Of a stretch of DNA of 64,000 bases, positions 1 to 10,671 are shown piece by piece. The notes beneath the pieces were generated by a model, which was not told where the DNA came from, did no database searches, and saw only the letters and a list, made by a program, of their open reading frames with translations. This DNA is from Cupriavidus campinensis (lineage in GTDB: Bacteria; Pseudomonadota; Gammaproteobacteria; Burkholderiales; Burkholderiaceae): NCBI RefSeq assembly GCF_905397395.1, contig NZ_CAJPVH010000024.1:1-64000 (forward strand). Direction: 5' to 3'. The position numbers and the translations under genes are program-made. Within the stretch, counting starts at the first letter, position 1; each line of letters starts with the position of its first letter.

Positions 1-118
1 CGCGCTGCGCCGGGCCCGGGCGGGCGGGCGGCTCGTGCGCGTCGCGGGCGGCCGCGCGCTGGCGCAGCCACCAGATGATCGCCAGCACGACGGCCAGCAG
101 GAGGAAGATTCTTGCCAT
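1..118 (-). CDS. PP0621-family small membrane protein (partial, C-terminus beyond window)
   Basis: Reading leftwards from an ATG at 116-118 the frame stays open to the window edge and begins MARIFLLLAVVLAIIWWL, one hydrophobic N-terminal membrane segment, followed by an Arg/Ala/Pro-rich linker. Small proteins of this type (PP0621 family, usually with a C-terminal zinc-ribbon-like part) commonly sit directly downstream of the ypjD/ccsA-like gene in Burkholderiales, as here. Only the first 39 residues are visible, so the C-terminal cysteines cannot be checked. The function of the family is unknown. Confidence 0.6.
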   Translation of the reverse strand, partial: MARIFLLLAVVLAIIWWLRQRAAARDAHEPPARPGPAQR

Positions 119-155
119 GGGGCGATGACGATCAGGGGATCAGGAGGTCAGGAGG

Positions 156-1106
156 TCAGGAGAGGCGGTGCAGCACCACTTCGATCACGAAGCGGCTGCC
201 CACGTAGGCCAGCAGCAGGATGCCGAACGAGGCGATGACCCACCGCAGGGCGGTGCGCCCGCGCCAGCCCCGGAAATGGCGGCCCGCCAGGATGCCGCCG
301 AACATTACCCAGGACAGGATCGCGAACACGGTCTTGTGGTCCACGCGGAACGCCCGGGCGAACAGCTGCTCAGAGAACAGGAAGCCGGACAGGATGGTCA
401 GCGTCAGCAGCACGAAGCCCGCCCCGATCAGCCGGAACAGCAGTTTTTCCAGCGTCAGCAGCGGCGGCAGCAGGTCCAGCCAGCGGCCCAGCCATTGCCC
501 GGACGATGCTTCGGCGCTGGTCGGCCGGTTGAAGCCATGGAGCCGGCGCTCGGCCAGCAGCATCAGGAACGCATGGAACGCCGCCAGCGTGAACAGCCCG
601 TAGGCCACGTTGGCGATGACAAAATGGAGCTTGAACAGCGGCCGCGCGGCGTAACCGAGGATCTGCGCGCCCGGGAAGGCCAGCGGCATCAGGCTGGCCA
701 GCATCGCCACCGGAAAGACGATCAGGCCGAGCCCGGCCAGCGAGAAGAAGAAGCTTTCGATCCAGTAGATGCCCACGCCCAGCCACAGCATGGCGGAGAG
801 CGCGAAGGCGAAGCCGAACATCATGCGGTCCGCCGGGAAGATGGTCTCGTGCAGCAGGATGCCGTGGCTGACCAGCGCGCCGAGCACCACGGCGTGCCAC
901 CATGCGGGCTGGCCGTCGGCGCGGCCCTCGCCGGGCGGCGCCATCAGCACGGCCGTGGCGGCGCCAGGGCGCCCGCCGGGGCCGGGATGGCCCGGATGGG
1001 CAGCCTCCCCGCCAGCGGCCGCCAGCCGGGGATTGCGCGTTGCCCAGCCGTGAAAGGCCAGGCCGCAATAGAGAAGTGCCGTCAAGGCATACAGTACAAT
1101 GGCCAT
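156..1106 (-). CDS. Inner membrane protein, YpjD/CcsA-like cytochrome c assembly family
   Basis: A 316-residue polytopic membrane protein with about eight hydrophobic segments. Its C-terminal part (KTVFAILSWVMFGGIL, then GRHFRGWRGRTALRW) matches the YpjD branch of the CcsA/CcmC-like superfamily. CcsA proteins handle haem for cytochrome c maturation, but the role of the YpjD branch is not established. A Gly/Pro/Ala-rich segment near residues 30-70 looks like a poorly conserved loop. It is divergent from ffh, the usual arrangement in Burkholderiaceae, with 115 bp between them. Start ATG at 1106. Confidence 0.85.
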   Translation of the reverse strand: MAIVLYALTALLYCGLAFHGWATRNPRLAAAGGEAAHPGHPGPGGRPGAATAVLMAPPGEGRADGQPAWWHAVVLGALVSHGILLHETIFPADRMMFGFAFALSAMLWLGVGIYWIESFFFSLAGLGLIVFPVAMLASLMPLAFPGAQILGYAARPLFKLHFVIANVAYGLFTLAAFHAFLMLLAERRLHGFNRPTSAEASSGQWLGRWLDLLPPLLTLEKLLFRLIGAGFVLLTLTILSGFLFSEQLFARAFRVDHKTVFAILSWVMFGGILAGRHFRGWRGRTALRWVIASFGILLLAYVGSRFVIEVVLHRLS

Positions 1107-1221
1107 TTGCGCAGTTTACCCTAGGGCCTGTCCCTCGTGCCCTTGTCCGTGATGCCTCACGACAACGCCACGCGCGCGCCCCATCCACGCCGATTCACGA
1201 GCCGAACTCCTCCCCACTGCC

Positions 1222-2625
1222 ATGCTGGATAACCTCACACAACGCCTGGCGCGGGTCGTCAAGACCATGCGCGGCGAGGCCCGACTGACCGAGGCCAACA
1301 CCGCCGAGATGCTGCGCGAAGTGCGCCTTGCCATGCTCGAAGCCGACGTGGCACTGCCCGTGGTGCGCGAGTTCGTCGCCCGCGTCAAGGAAAAGGCGCT
1401 CGGCGAGGAAGTCGTCAGCAGCCTCACCCCGGGCCAGGCCCTTGTTGGCGTGGTCCAGCGCGAGCTGACCGCGGTCATCGGCGGCGACGAAGCCGTCGAC
1501 CCCAAGCCGGGCGAGCAGAAATCGGGCGAACTGAACCTGAACGTCCAGCCGCCGGCGATCATCCTGATGGCCGGCCTGCAGGGCGCGGGCAAGACCACCA
1601 CCTCCGGCAAGCTCGCCAAGTGGCTCAAGGAGAACAAGAAGAAGAAGGTGCTGACGGTGTCGTGCGACGTGTATCGCCCCGCCGCCATCGCCCAGCTGCG
1701 TACGGTGTCCGAGCAGGTTGGCGCCGACTTCTTCCCGTCCGAGCCCGACCAGAAGCCCGTGGACATCGCCCGCGCGGCGCTGGACTGGGCCCGCAAGCAC
1801 TACCACGACGTGCTGATCGTCGATACGGCCGGCCGGCTCGGTATCGACGAGGCGATGATGCAGGAAATCGCCGCGCTGCACGCCGAACTGAAACCGGTGG
1901 AAACGCTGTTCGTGGTGGACGCCATGCTCGGCCAGGATGCCGTGAACACCGCCAAGGCGTTCAACGACGCGCTGCCGCTGACCGGCGTGGTGCTGACCAA
2001 GCTCGATGGCGACGCGCGCGGCGGTGCCGCGTTGTCTGTACGTCACATTACCGGCCGTCCGATCAAGTTCGTGGGGGTGGGCGAGAAGCTCGACGGCCTG
2101 GAGCCGTTCTACCCCGACCGCATGGCCCAGCGCATCCTGGGCATGGGCGACATCCTCGCGCTGGTGGAAGAAGCCCAGCGCGGCGTGGACATGGACGCCG
2201 CCGAGAAGCTCGCCAAGAAGATCAAGAAGACCGGCGGGTTCGATCTCGAGGACTTCAAGGCGCAGATCGGCCAGATGAAGAAGATGGGCGGCATCGGCAG
2301 CCTGGTGGACAAGCTGCCGGCCCAGTTCGCCCAGCAGGCGCAGGGCGCCAACATGGATCAGGCCGAGAAGTCGGTGCGCCGCATGGAGGGCATCATCAAC
2401 AGCATGACCGCCGCCGAGCGCGCCAAGCCGGAGCTGATCAAGGCCAGCCGCAAGCGCCGCATTGCGGCCGGCGCCGGCGTGCCGGTGCAGGAAGTGAACC
2501 GCCTGCTGAACCAGTTCGAGCAGATGCAGGGCATGATGAAGAAGCTCAAGGGCGGCGGCATGATGAAGATGATGCGCCAGATGGGCGCGATGAAGGGCGG
2601 CATGAAGGGCCTGTTCAACCGCTAG
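1222..2625 (+). CDS. ffh: Signal recognition particle protein Ffh (SRP54)
   Basis: A 467-residue GTPase that binds 4.5S RNA and delivers signal-anchor proteins co-translationally to the FtsY receptor. The N domain covers residues 1-90. The G domain follows with P-loop GLQGAGKTTTSGKLA (118-132), DTAGRLGIDE near 200 and TKLDGDARGG near 260. The methionine-rich M domain ends in MKKLKGGGMMKMMRQMGAM. Length is normal (E. coli 453). Start ATG 1222 gives the conserved MLDNLTQRL. It is followed after 58 bp by hpt in the same direction. Confidence 0.98.
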   Translation: MLDNLTQRLARVVKTMRGEARLTEANTAEMLREVRLAMLEADVALPVVREFVARVKEKALGEEVVSSLTPGQALVGVVQRELTAVIGGDEAVDPKPGEQKSGELNLNVQPPAIILMAGLQGAGKTTTSGKLAKWLKENKKKKVLTVSCDVYRPAAIAQLRTVSEQVGADFFPSEPDQKPVDIARAALDWARKHYHDVLIVDTAGRLGIDEAMMQEIAALHAELKPVETLFVVDAMLGQDAVNTAKAFNDALPLTGVVLTKLDGDARGGAALSVRHITGRPIKFVGVGEKLDGLEPFYPDRMAQRILGMGDILALVEEAQRGVDMDAAEKLAKKIKKTGGFDLEDFKAQIGQMKKMGGIGSLVDKLPAQFAQQAQGANMDQAEKSVRRMEGIINSMTAAERAKPELIKASRKRRIAAGAGVPVQEVNRLLNQFEQMQGMMKKLKGGGMMKMMRQMGAMKGGMKGLFNR

Positions 2626-2683
2626 ATCCCGCCCAAACCGCCCCACCCGCCCGGACCCACAGATAGATAAGGACAGAGACATC

Positions 2684-3226
2684 ATGATGACCGCCGACCA
2701 GGCCCGCGAACTCTGGGCCAGCTCCGAGGAAATCGTCAGCGCCGCCGAAGTGCAGGAATCGCTGAACCGCATGGCCGACGACATCACCGCGCGCATGGGC
2801 GATGCCTTCCCGCTCGTGCTGTCAGTGATGGGCGGCGCGGTGGTCTTCACCGGCATGCTGCTGCCGAAGCTCCAGTTTCCGCTGGAATTCGACTACATCC
2901 ACCTGTCGCGCTACAACAACAAGACGGTAGGCGGCGAGATGCAATGGCGCGTGGCGCCGCGCGAATCGGTCAAGGACCGGGTGGTGCTGGTGCTGGACGA
3001 CATCCTCGACGAAGGCGAGACCATGGCGGCCATCCGCGAGCGCATCCTGGACATGGGCGCCAAGGAATTCCACGCCGCCGTGCTGTGCGAGAAGACCCTG
3101 GCCAAGGCCAAGCCGATGCATCCGGACTTCTGCGGCTTCAAGGTGCCGGACCGCTATGTCTTTGGCTGTGGCATGGATGTGAAGGGCTACTGGCGCAACC
3201 TCGGCGCCATCCGCGCGCTGGTCTGA
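2684..3226 (+). CDS. Hypoxanthine-guanine phosphoribosyltransferase family protein
   Basis: A 180-residue type I phosphoribosyltransferase. The PRPP-binding loop VVLVLDDILDEGETM lies at residues 100-114, and the N-terminal hydrophobic MGGAVVFTGMLLPKL resembles the PPi-loop strand of Hpt enzymes. The expected role is purine salvage, converting hypoxanthine or guanine plus PRPP to IMP or GMP in the cytoplasm. Two consecutive ATG codons (2684 and 2687) are both possible starts, with an AAGGACAG-type ribosome site just upstream. It is probably co-transcribed with ffh. The substrate preference cannot be read from sequence. Confidence 0.88.
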   Translation: MMTADQARELWASSEEIVSAAEVQESLNRMADDITARMGDAFPLVLSVMGGAVVFTGMLLPKLQFPLEFDYIHLSRYNNKTVGGEMQWRVAPRESVKDRVVLVLDDILDEGETMAAIRERILDMGAKEFHAAVLCEKTLAKAKPMHPDFCGFKVPDRYVFGCGMDVKGYWRNLGAIRALV

Positions 3227-3268
3227 TTCCCGGACTGGCCTGATACGGCGCGCGGCCGTCCGTCGGAC

Positions 3269-4195
3269 TCAGCTTCCGACCCGGTACGGCCGCTCGCGCA
3301 GCCACTTGGTGGCAATCCACTTCTCCCCCGACACCACCGGCATGCCGCCGTGCAGCGTGCGGTCGTCCAGCGTGCCGTCCGGCAGCCTGTAGCTGAAGAA
3401 CACCGCATTGCCCTTGACCGGGGCCACATCCAGCCCGATACGCGGGAAGGTGGTGGCGCCGCCGGCGGGCGTGCTGTTCAGGTAGATCACCAGCGTGGCC
3501 ACGCGCTGGCCGCCCACGGCCATCTGGCGCGCCTCGCCCGGATTCTTCGGATTGAAATAGTCGTAGTGCGGCTGGTATTCGGCGCCGGGCTTGTAGTTGA
3601 GCACCTGGAAGCCCTCGCCGTGCTCCATCGGCACGCCGGTCACGGCGGCGATGCGCGCCTCCAGCACTTCGAGCAGCGGGTGCTCGCCGACCTGGAACAT
3701 CGCGCCGGTACTGGTGCGGGCCTCGTGGACGTTCTCGTCGCCCGTGGCGGGATTGACCACGGACGAGCGCTGCATGCGGTCACGCGAGAGCGCCACCATG
3801 GCGTCGCACTCGGCCTCGCTGAGCAGGCCCTGGAGCAGCATCACGCGCGGCGCCTCGATGCGGAACAGCACCGGGATGTCCCGGCCCGCGTCACGGATGG
3901 CGTTGCCGGCGGGGTCCGGGCCCACCATGTCCGACTTCGGCCGTGCCCTGGCGGCGGGCGCCTTGGTGGCACCGGCGGCATCGGCGGCGGCCGGGTGCGG
4001 CTGGCCCAGCGCGTCAGCCACCATCGCCCGGGCGAAGGTGGCATCGTAGCCGGCGCGCTGCATCGACAGCACCAGCGCATCGGCTTTGAATCCCTGCTTG
4101 ATATGGCGGGCCAGCCAGCGCTCCAGCTCCGGCGAGGAGGCGTGGTAGCCCTGTTTCCCGGCGGCCCCGGCATCGGTGCGGGAGTCGAATGTCAT
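3269..4195 (-). CDS. 2OG-Fe(II) oxygenase, prolyl-4-hydroxylase-like
   Basis: A 308-residue protein with a P4Hc-type oxygenase domain in its C-terminal two thirds. Iron ligands are visible as the H-x-D pair in YQPHYDYF (His210, Asp212) and a distal His282 in RTLHGG; Lys292 or Lys297 in EKWIATKW would bind 2-oxoglutarate. The N-terminal 100 residues hold a small helical region and an Ala/Pro-rich linker. The frame is open further upstream, but the ATG at 4195 overlaps the stop of the transglycosylase gene (ATGA), which marks it as a translationally coupled start. The natural substrate is unknown. Confidence 0.88.
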   Translation of the reverse strand: MTFDSRTDAGAAGKQGYHASSPELERWLARHIKQGFKADALVLSMQRAGYDATFARAMVADALGQPHPAAADAAGATKAPAARARPKSDMVGPDPAGNAIRDAGRDIPVLFRIEAPRVMLLQGLLSEAECDAMVALSRDRMQRSSVVNPATGDENVHEARTSTGAMFQVGEHPLLEVLEARIAAVTGVPMEHGEGFQVLNYKPGAEYQPHYDYFNPKNPGEARQMAVGGQRVATLVIYLNSTPAGGATTFPRIGLDVAPVKGNAVFFSYRLPDGTLDDRTLHGGMPVVSGEKWIATKWLRERPYRVGS

Positions 4196-4947
4196 GACGG
4201 ATTGGCCAGTCGCTGCGGCGAAAACGGGTTGCGCGCGGGAGACTCCGGCGGCAGGCGGCGCGAGGCAGCCGGGGCCGGCACGGTGGCCGCGCCCGGGTCG
4301 CCGGCGATCGTCACCGTCGATTCCGAGTACTGCCAGCGCTTCCACGCCCCCAACACGGCGTTGGGGTACTCCGGGCGGCCACGGCTGCCGTTGTAGCGGC
4401 CGAGCGCCAGGAACAGGTCGCCGTTCTCGCGGTCCAGGTAGTGGCGCAGGATGGTGCAGCCGTAGCGCAGGTTGCTCTGGAGGTGGAACAGCTTGCGCAC
4501 GTCGCCATCGCCGATGGTGCGCACCCAGAACGGCATGACCTGCATCAGCCCGCGTGCATCGGCCGAGCTGATCGCATATTTCCGGAATCCGCTTTCCACC
4601 TGGACCAGCCCCAGCACCAGCGACGGCTCCAGCCCGGCCCGCTTGGCCTCGTAGTAGACCGTCTCGATCAGTTCCACGCGGATCTGCGGCTCGGGAATCC
4701 GGGATTCGAGCCGGCGCGACATCTCGCCCAGCCATTTCAGGTAGCCGAGCCGCTCGCCGCCCGAGGCGAACGCCGGCCGGACCGGCCGGCCATCGGCAAT
4801 GGCCGCCGCCAGCGCGCCGCGCACGGAGTCGGCCAGCGCCTCCTCCTTCTGCGCCCCCGCATGGGCCGTGGCCGCCGCAGCGGCCAGCAGCAGGCCGCCG
4901 GCCAGCGCGGGCCAGCGGCGGGGGGTGAACAGGCGTAACGCGCGCAT
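4192..4947 (-). CDS. Lytic transglycosylase, SLT domain
   Basis: A 251-residue exported protein. A signal peptide (about residues 1-31, ending AHAGA) precedes an SLT-type goose-lysozyme-like domain with the catalytic glutamate in QVESGFRKYAISSADARGLM and the following QVMPFW. Such enzymes cleave the MurNAc-GlcNAc bond of peptidoglycan non-hydrolytically in the periplasm. The C-terminal 40 residues are low-complexity and Pro/Ala-rich. It is upstream of and coupled to the oxygenase gene, and it lies 32 bp downstream of proS on the same strand, so the three may be co-transcribed. Confidence 0.9.
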   Translation of the reverse strand: MRALRLFTPRRWPALAGGLLLAAAAATAHAGAQKEEALADSVRGALAAAIADGRPVRPAFASGGERLGYLKWLGEMSRRLESRIPEPQIRVELIETVYYEAKRAGLEPSLVLGLVQVESGFRKYAISSADARGLMQVMPFWVRTIGDGDVRKLFHLQSNLRYGCTILRHYLDRENGDLFLALGRYNGSRGRPEYPNAVLGAWKRWQYSESTVTIAGDPGAATVPAPAASRRLPPESPARNPFSPQRLANPS

Positions 4948-4979
4948 CGGCTTCCTTTTCCTTACATCAACAGCGGATT

Positions 4980-6701
4980 TCAGCTGGCCAGCCGGCTGCG
5001 CACATGGCCCACCACGTCAGCCACGGCCACCGGGGTGGCCTGGGCGTCGCGGCGGCCCTGGTATTCGACCTTGCCTTCCTTCAGGCCACGGTCGCCCACC
5101 ACCACGCGGTGCGGCACGCCAATCAGTTCCCAGTCGGCAAACATCACGCCGGGGCGCTCGCCACGGTCGTCCAGGATCACATCGACACCGGCCGCCAGCA
5201 GTTCGGCATGGATGCGGTCGGCTTCCGCGCGCACGGCTTCGTTGCGGTCGTAGCCGACCGGGCAGACCACCACCGCAAACGGGGCGATGGCGGCCGGCCA
5301 GATGATGCCGCGCTCATCGTAGTTCTGTTCGATGGCGGCGCCAAGAATCCGCGTCACGCCAATGCCGTAGCAGCCCATCTGCATCGGCTGGGTCTTGCCG
5401 TTCTCGTCGAGGTAGGTGGCGCTCATCGACTCCGAATACCGGGTGCCGAGCATGAACACGTGGCCCACCTCGATGCCCCGGCAGATTTCCAGCGTGCCCT
5501 TGCCGTCCGGGGAGGCGTCGCCGGCCACCACGTTGCGCAGGTCCGCCACCATCGGCTCGGGCAGATCGCGGCCCCAGTTCACGCCGGTGTAGTGGTAGTC
5601 GCGGTCATTGGCGCCACAGCAGAAATCGGCCATGTTGGCTACCGTGCGGTCCGCCACCAGCTTCACCGGCTTCTTCGTGCCGATCGGGCCGAGGTAGCCC
5701 GGGGGGCAGCCGAAGGTGTCGACGATCTCGTTTTCGGTCGCGAAGCGGAAATCGAGCAGGCCGGGCACCTTCGACGCCTTGACCTCGTTCAGCTCGTGGT
5801 CGCCACGCAACAGCAGCAGCCAGATCTCGGCGCCGGCGTCGGTGTCCTTGGCCAGCACGATCGACTTCACCGTGCGCGCCAGCGGCATGTTCAGGAATTC
5901 CGCCACATGCTCGCACTTGGCCTTGCCCGGCGTGTGGGTCTTGGCCATGGCCTCGGCCGGCGCGGGGCGGGCGGCGGCCAGCGGCAGGGCCTCGGCAGCC
6001 TCCATGTTGGCGGCGTAGTCCGAGGTGGGGCAGTAGACGATGGCGTCCTCGCCGGTATCGGCAATCACGTGGAATTCGTGCGAGCCCGAGCCGCCGATGG
6101 CGCCGTTATCGGCCGCCACGGCACGGAATTCCAGCCCGAAACGCTGGAAGATGCGCGTGTAGGTGTCGTACATGTTGCGGTACGACGCCTTCAGGCCGTC
6201 CAGGTCGCGGTCGAAGGAATAAGCGTCCTTCATGGTGAACTCGCGGCCGCGCATGATGCCGAAGCGGGGCCGGCGCTCGTCGCGGAACTTGGTCTGAATC
6301 TGATAGAAGTTGACCGGGAGCTGCTTGTAGCTGCGGATGTCGCTGCGGGCGATGTCCGTGACCACTTCCTCGGAGGTAGGCTGCATGACGAAATCGCGCT
6401 CGTGGCGGTCTTTCAGGCGCAGCAGCTCGGGGCCCATCTTGTCCCAGCGGCCGGTCTCCTGCCAGAGTTCGGCCGGCTGGATCACGGGCATCGACAGTTC
6501 CAGGGCGCCAGCGCGGTTCATTTCCTCGCGGACGATGTTCTCCACCTTGCGGATCACGCGCAGCCCCACCGGCATGTAGCTGTAGATGCCGGCGCCGACC
6601 TTTTTGATCATGCCAGCCCGCATCATGAGTTTGTGCGACACGATTTCCGCGTCGGCGGGGGCTTCCTTGAGGGTGGAAATGAAGAATTGCGAGGCTTTCA
6701 T
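4980..6701 (-). CDS. proS: Prolyl-tRNA synthetase
   Basis: A 573-residue class II synthetase of the bacterial long type, charging tRNA-Pro with proline. Motif 2 is recognisable around [18 protein letters not shown], and motif 3 in [18 protein letters not shown]. Between them, roughly residues 220-410, lies the INS domain that edits mischarged Ala-tRNA-Pro. An anticodon-binding domain completes the C-terminus. The frame extends 20 residues upstream, but ATG 6701 gives the conserved [15 protein letters not shown] start. It is divergent from rppH. Confidence 0.98.
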   Translation of the reverse strand: MKASQFFISTLKEAPADAEIVSHKLMMRAGMIKKVGAGIYSYMPVGLRVIRKVENIVREEMNRAGALELSMPVIQPAELWQETGRWDKMGPELLRLKDRHERDFVMQPTSEEVVTDIARSDIRSYKQLPVNFYQIQTKFRDERRPRFGIMRGREFTMKDAYSFDRDLDGLKASYRNMYDTYTRIFQRFGLEFRAVAADNGAIGGSGSHEFHVIADTGEDAIVYCPTSDYAANMEAAEALPLAAARPAPAEAMAKTHTPGKAKCEHVAEFLNMPLARTVKSIVLAKDTDAGAEIWLLLLRGDHELNEVKASKVPGLLDFRFATENEIVDTFGCPPGYLGPIGTKKPVKLVADRTVANMADFCCGANDRDYHYTGVNWGRDLPEPMVADLRNVVAGDASPDGKGTLEICRGIEVGHVFMLGTRYSESMSATYLDENGKTQPMQMGCYGIGVTRILGAAIEQNYDERGIIWPAAIAPFAVVVCPVGYDRNEAVRAEADRIHAELLAAGVDVILDDRGERPGVMFADWELIGVPHRVVVGDRGLKEGKVEYQGRRDAQATPVAVADVVGHVRSRLAS

Positions 6702-6848
6702 CCGTTGCTTTCTCGTGAGTCGGGCAGTGCCCGGCAGCGCCGGCCTGGCCAGGCGCGGCATTTCATTTGGCGGGACGCGCCGGAAACTGCCCTTCCCGCT
6801 CGGGGAAAACCAGCATTCCCGGCGTCAGGCCGACCCGCGCGCTTCCTT

Positions 6849-6854
6849 TATAAT
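6849..6854 (+). promoter_or_regulatory. Probable -10 box of the rppH promoter
   Basis: A perfect TATAAT lies 32 bp before the rppH start codon in the 185-bp divergent gap with proS. No good -35 hexamer is visible 16-18 bp upstream, so the promoter may be extended or activator-dependent. Confidence 0.45.
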
Positions 6855-6886
6855 CGACGTAATTCTAAAGGATTCGAGGTGCAGTC

Positions 6887-7597
6887 ATGCTCGATCGTGA
6901 AGGCTTTCGCCCGAACGTCGGCATCATCCTCATCAACGCACGTAACGAGGTTTTCTGGGGCAAGCGAATCGGCGAACACTCCTGGCAGTTTCCGCAGGGC
7001 GGCATCAAGTACGGCGAGACGCCGGAACAGGCCATGTACCGCGAGCTGCAGGAAGAAGTCGGCCTGCTTCCGGAGCACGTCAGGATCGTCGGTCGCACGC
7101 GCGACTGGTTGCGTTATGAGGTGCCGGACAAGTTCATCCGCCGCGAAATCCGCGGCCACTATAAGGGCCAGAAGCAGATCTGGTTCCTGTTGCGCATGGT
7201 CTGCCGCGATTGCGACATCCACCTGCGTGCCACGGACCATCCCGAATTCGACGCCTGGCGCTGGAGCCAGTACTGGGTGCCGCTGGACGCGGTCATCGAA
7301 TTCAAGCGCGATGTCTACCAGATGGCGCTGACCGAGTTGTCGCGCTTCCTGAACCGTGGCCGCGCGCCGCTGAGCCCCTACGGCACCCATGGCCACCATG
7401 GTTTCCCCGGGAATCACGGCCACCCCGGCCACAACGGGCACCATGGCGGCGAAAGCCGGCATGGGGACGCGCCACGCCCGGAGCAGCCAGTGGCCGTGTC
7501 CGGTGCCGTGCCTGAGACCGCCGCCACGGCGATCCAGGAAGCCGTGCCCGCTTCGCCGGCCAGCCCGGCACCTACCCAACGGAGTTCCGATGACTAG
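6887..7597 (+). CDS. rppH: RNA pyrophosphohydrolase RppH with His/Gly-rich C-terminal tail
   Basis: A 236-residue NUDIX hydrolase that removes pyrophosphate from the 5' triphosphate of mRNA and so starts RNase E-dependent decay. The NUDIX box is complete: [20 protein letters not shown] followed by VGL at about residues 38-60. [15 protein letters not shown] is the conserved RppH start. The catalytic domain ends near residue 155. The remaining 80 residues are an unusual His/Gly/Asn-rich stretch (for example [20 protein letters not shown]) and then an Ala/Pro-rich end. The stop codon overlaps the next gene by 8 bp. Confidence 0.95.
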   Translation: MLDREGFRPNVGIILINARNEVFWGKRIGEHSWQFPQGGIKYGETPEQAMYRELQEEVGLLPEHVRIVGRTRDWLRYEVPDKFIRREIRGHYKGQKQIWFLLRMVCRDCDIHLRATDHPEFDAWRWSQYWVPLDAVIEFKRDVYQMALTELSRFLNRGRAPLSPYGTHGHHGFPGNHGHPGHNGHHGGESRHGDAPRPEQPVAVSGAVPETAATAIQEAVPASPASPAPTQRSSDD

Positions 7598-8153
7598 TTT
7601 CACCGGCCGGCGCGTACGCGCCGGTCTGTTGCTTGCCGCAGCCTGCCTGGCGCTGGCCGGCTGCAAGACCACCAGCAAGGGCCTGCCCGAGGAAGAGTCG
7701 GGCTTTGTCAATCCGTTCGAGGAAAGGGCCTTCAAGGAATCCGAGATCGGCCTGCCGCCGCCGCCCAAGGATGCGGACCTGATTCCGTTCTCGGTCAACG
7801 GCAGCGGAGAATTCCGCTTCGCGGTGGACAGCAAGTCCATCAGCGTGGGGCCGGACCGGGTGGTGCGCTTCACCGTCGTCATCACCAGCCCGGGCGGCGC
7901 CCGCAACGTGAACTTCGAGGGCATGCGCTGCGACGCCTTCGAGCGCAAGCTCTACGCCACGCTGCCGCAGGGCGCCACCGAGTGGATTCCGAACCGCGCC
8001 GACGACCGCGACACCTGGTACCGGATGCAAACCCGCTCCCGCAACGCCTACTCGGCCACGCTGGCGACCGATTTCTTCTGCGAAGGCCGCACCGTGGCCG
8101 GCACCCCGGAGAAGATGATCAAGGACCTGCGCGCCTACGCGCCCAGCCGCTAG
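7590..8153 (+). CDS. CNP1-like family lipoprotein
   Basis: A 187-residue predicted lipoprotein. The signal peptide ends in the lipobox LAGC, so Cys23 would be acylated and the mature protein anchored in the periplasmic face of a membrane. The body resembles the CNP1-like (cryptic neisserial protein-like) family of betaproteobacteria, whose function is unknown. ATG 7590 overlaps the end of rppH by 8 bp and is preceded by GGAG, implying translational coupling. The stop codon lies inside a threefold 8-bp tandem repeat that places TAG in all three frames. Confidence 0.8.
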   Translation: MTSFTGRRVRAGLLLAAACLALAGCKTTSKGLPEEESGFVNPFEERAFKESEIGLPPPPKDADLIPFSVNGSGEFRFAVDSKSISVGPDRVVRFTVVITSPGGARNVNFEGMRCDAFERKLYATLPQGATEWIPNRADDRDTWYRMQTRSRNAYSATLATDFFCEGRTVAGTPEKMIKDLRAYAPSR

Positions 8154-8170
8154 GCCGCTAGGCCGCTAGG
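8147..8170 (+). repeat. Three tandem copies of CCGCTAGG at the end of the lipoprotein gene
   Basis: Units lie at 8147-8154, 8155-8162 and 8163-8170. Because the unit is 8 bp, the three TAG trinucleotides (8151, 8159, 8167) fall in three different frames. This closes every forward frame just before the terminator. Confidence 0.9.
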
Positions 8171-8196
8171 CCGGCACCCCGGCAAGGCTGGAATGC

Positions 8197-8228
8197 AAAA
8201 CGGCGAGGCCCCAGGGCCTCGCCGTTTT
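8197..8228. terminator. Bidirectional rho-independent terminator
   Basis: A perfect 15-bp inverted repeat (AAAACGGCGAGGCCC and its complement) with an A-tract on one side and a T-tract on the other, located between the convergent lipoprotein and proB genes. It can end transcription from both sides. Confidence 0.88.
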
Positions 8229-8267
8229 GTATGGTCTTGCTTGGTTTTGCTTGGGGCCTCGTAGAAA

Positions 8268-9386
8268 TCAGACGAGTACGAGGTTGTCCCGGTGAATCAG
8301 CTCCGGCTCGTTCAGGTGGCCCAGCACCGATTCGATCTCGGACGACGGCTTGCGGGCAATCAGCCGCGCCTCGGCGCTCGAATAGTTGGTGATGCCGCGC
8401 GCCACCTCGTGGCCGGCCGGGCTCACGCAGGCGATCACTTCGCCACGCGCAAATTCGCCCTGCACTTCCACCACGCCAATCGGCAGCAGCGACTTGCCGC
8501 CACTAATCAGCTTCTCCACCGCACCATTGTCGATGACCACCCGGCCGCGCAGCTGCAAGTGATCTGCCATCCACTGCTTGCGCGCGGTCAGGCGGCCTGT
8601 CGGCGCCAGCAATTGGGTGCCGATGGCCTCGCCTTCGGCCAGCCGGCCCAGCACGTCGGCCTCGCGGCCCGAGGCGATGGTGGTGTGCGCGCCGGACTTC
8701 GCCGCGCGCTTGGCCGCCAGGATCTTGGTCAGCATGCCGCCCCTGCCGATCGACGACCCGGCGCCGCCCGCCATGGCTTCCAGCTCCGGCGTGCCGGCCA
8801 GCGCCTCGTCCACGAACGTGGCGTTCGGGTCCTTGCGCGGATCGGCGGAGTACAGCCCGCGCTGGTCGGTCAGGATGACCAGCGCATCGCCTTCGATCAG
8901 GTTGGTGACGAGCGCGCCCAGCGTGTCGTTGTCGCCGAACTTGATTTCGTCGGTCACGACCGTGTCGTTCTCGTTGATGATCGGCACCACGCCAAGCGAG
9001 AGCAGCGTCAGCAGCGTGGAGCGGGCGTTCAGGTAGCGTTCCCGGTCGGCCAGGTCGGCGTGAGTCAGCAGCACCTGGGCGGTGCGGATGCCGTAGCGCC
9101 CGAACTGGCTCTCGTAGACCTGGGCCAGCCCCATCTGCCCGACGGCGGCGGCGGCCTGCAACTCGTGGATTTCCTTGGGCCGGCGCACCCAGCCCAGGCG
9201 CTGCATGCCCTCGGCGATGGCGCCGGAGCTGACCAGCACCACCTCCTTGCCCGCGCCGCGCAGCTTGGCGATCTGGGCCGCCCAGCGCGCGATGGCGTCG
9301 TGGTCCAGCCCTTTCCCATCATTGGTGACCAGGCTCGAGCCTACCTTGACGACGATGCGTTTTGCCTGGGCGATGACCGATTGCAT
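8268..9386 (-). CDS. proB: Glutamate 5-kinase
   Basis: A 372-residue enzyme phosphorylating L-glutamate with ATP to gamma-glutamyl phosphate, the first step of proline synthesis. The N-terminal amino-acid-kinase domain starts [17 protein letters not shown], with [14 protein letters not shown] and the nucleotide-binding [21 protein letters not shown]-terminal PUA domain occupies roughly residues 275-372. It lies 73 bp downstream of obgE on the same strand, the usual rplU-rpmA-obgE-proB order of Burkholderiaceae. Confidence 0.97.
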   Translation of the reverse strand: MQSVIAQAKRIVVKVGSSLVTNDGKGLDHDAIARWAAQIAKLRGAGKEVVLVSSGAIAEGMQRLGWVRRPKEIHELQAAAAVGQMGLAQVYESQFGRYGIRTAQVLLTHADLADRERYLNARSTLLTLLSLGVVPIINENDTVVTDEIKFGDNDTLGALVTNLIEGDALVILTDQRGLYSADPRKDPNATFVDEALAGTPELEAMAGGAGSSIGRGGMLTKILAAKRAAKSGAHTTIASGREADVLGRLAEGEAIGTQLLAPTGRLTARKQWMADHLQLRGRVVIDNGAVEKLISGGKSLLPIGVVEVQGEFARGEVIACVSPAGHEVARGITNYSSAEARLIARKPSSEIESVLGHLNEPELIHRDNLVLV

Positions 9387-9459
9387 GGCGAGGATCCTGT
9401 CTCCGGGTGCCGGGTGTTCTGGTTATTCTGCGGTGCTGGCTGGCCCTCGCCGCGAGGCG

Positions 9460-10605
<1,146 letters not shown>

Positions 10606-10625
10606 TTATTCATGCCAGAAATGAA

Positions 10626-10652
10626 AAGGCCCCGCAAGTGTTGCGGGGCCTT
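10626..10652 (-). terminator. Terminator after rplU-rpmA
   Basis: A perfect 12-bp inverted repeat (AAGGCCCCGCAA) with a 3-nt loop. On the minus strand it is followed by TTTTCAT. It lies 20 bp past the rpmA stop and before obgE, so it may act as a full terminator or an attenuator of obgE. Confidence 0.8.
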
Positions 10653-10671
10653 CGGGCTGCAAAGGCTGTTA

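Noticed and set aside
4196-4735. N-terminal extension of the 2OG oxygenase frame into the transglycosylase gene
   Set aside because: The extension overlaps the transglycosylase coding sequence and is low-complexity; the ATGA overlap at 4192-4195 is the real start.
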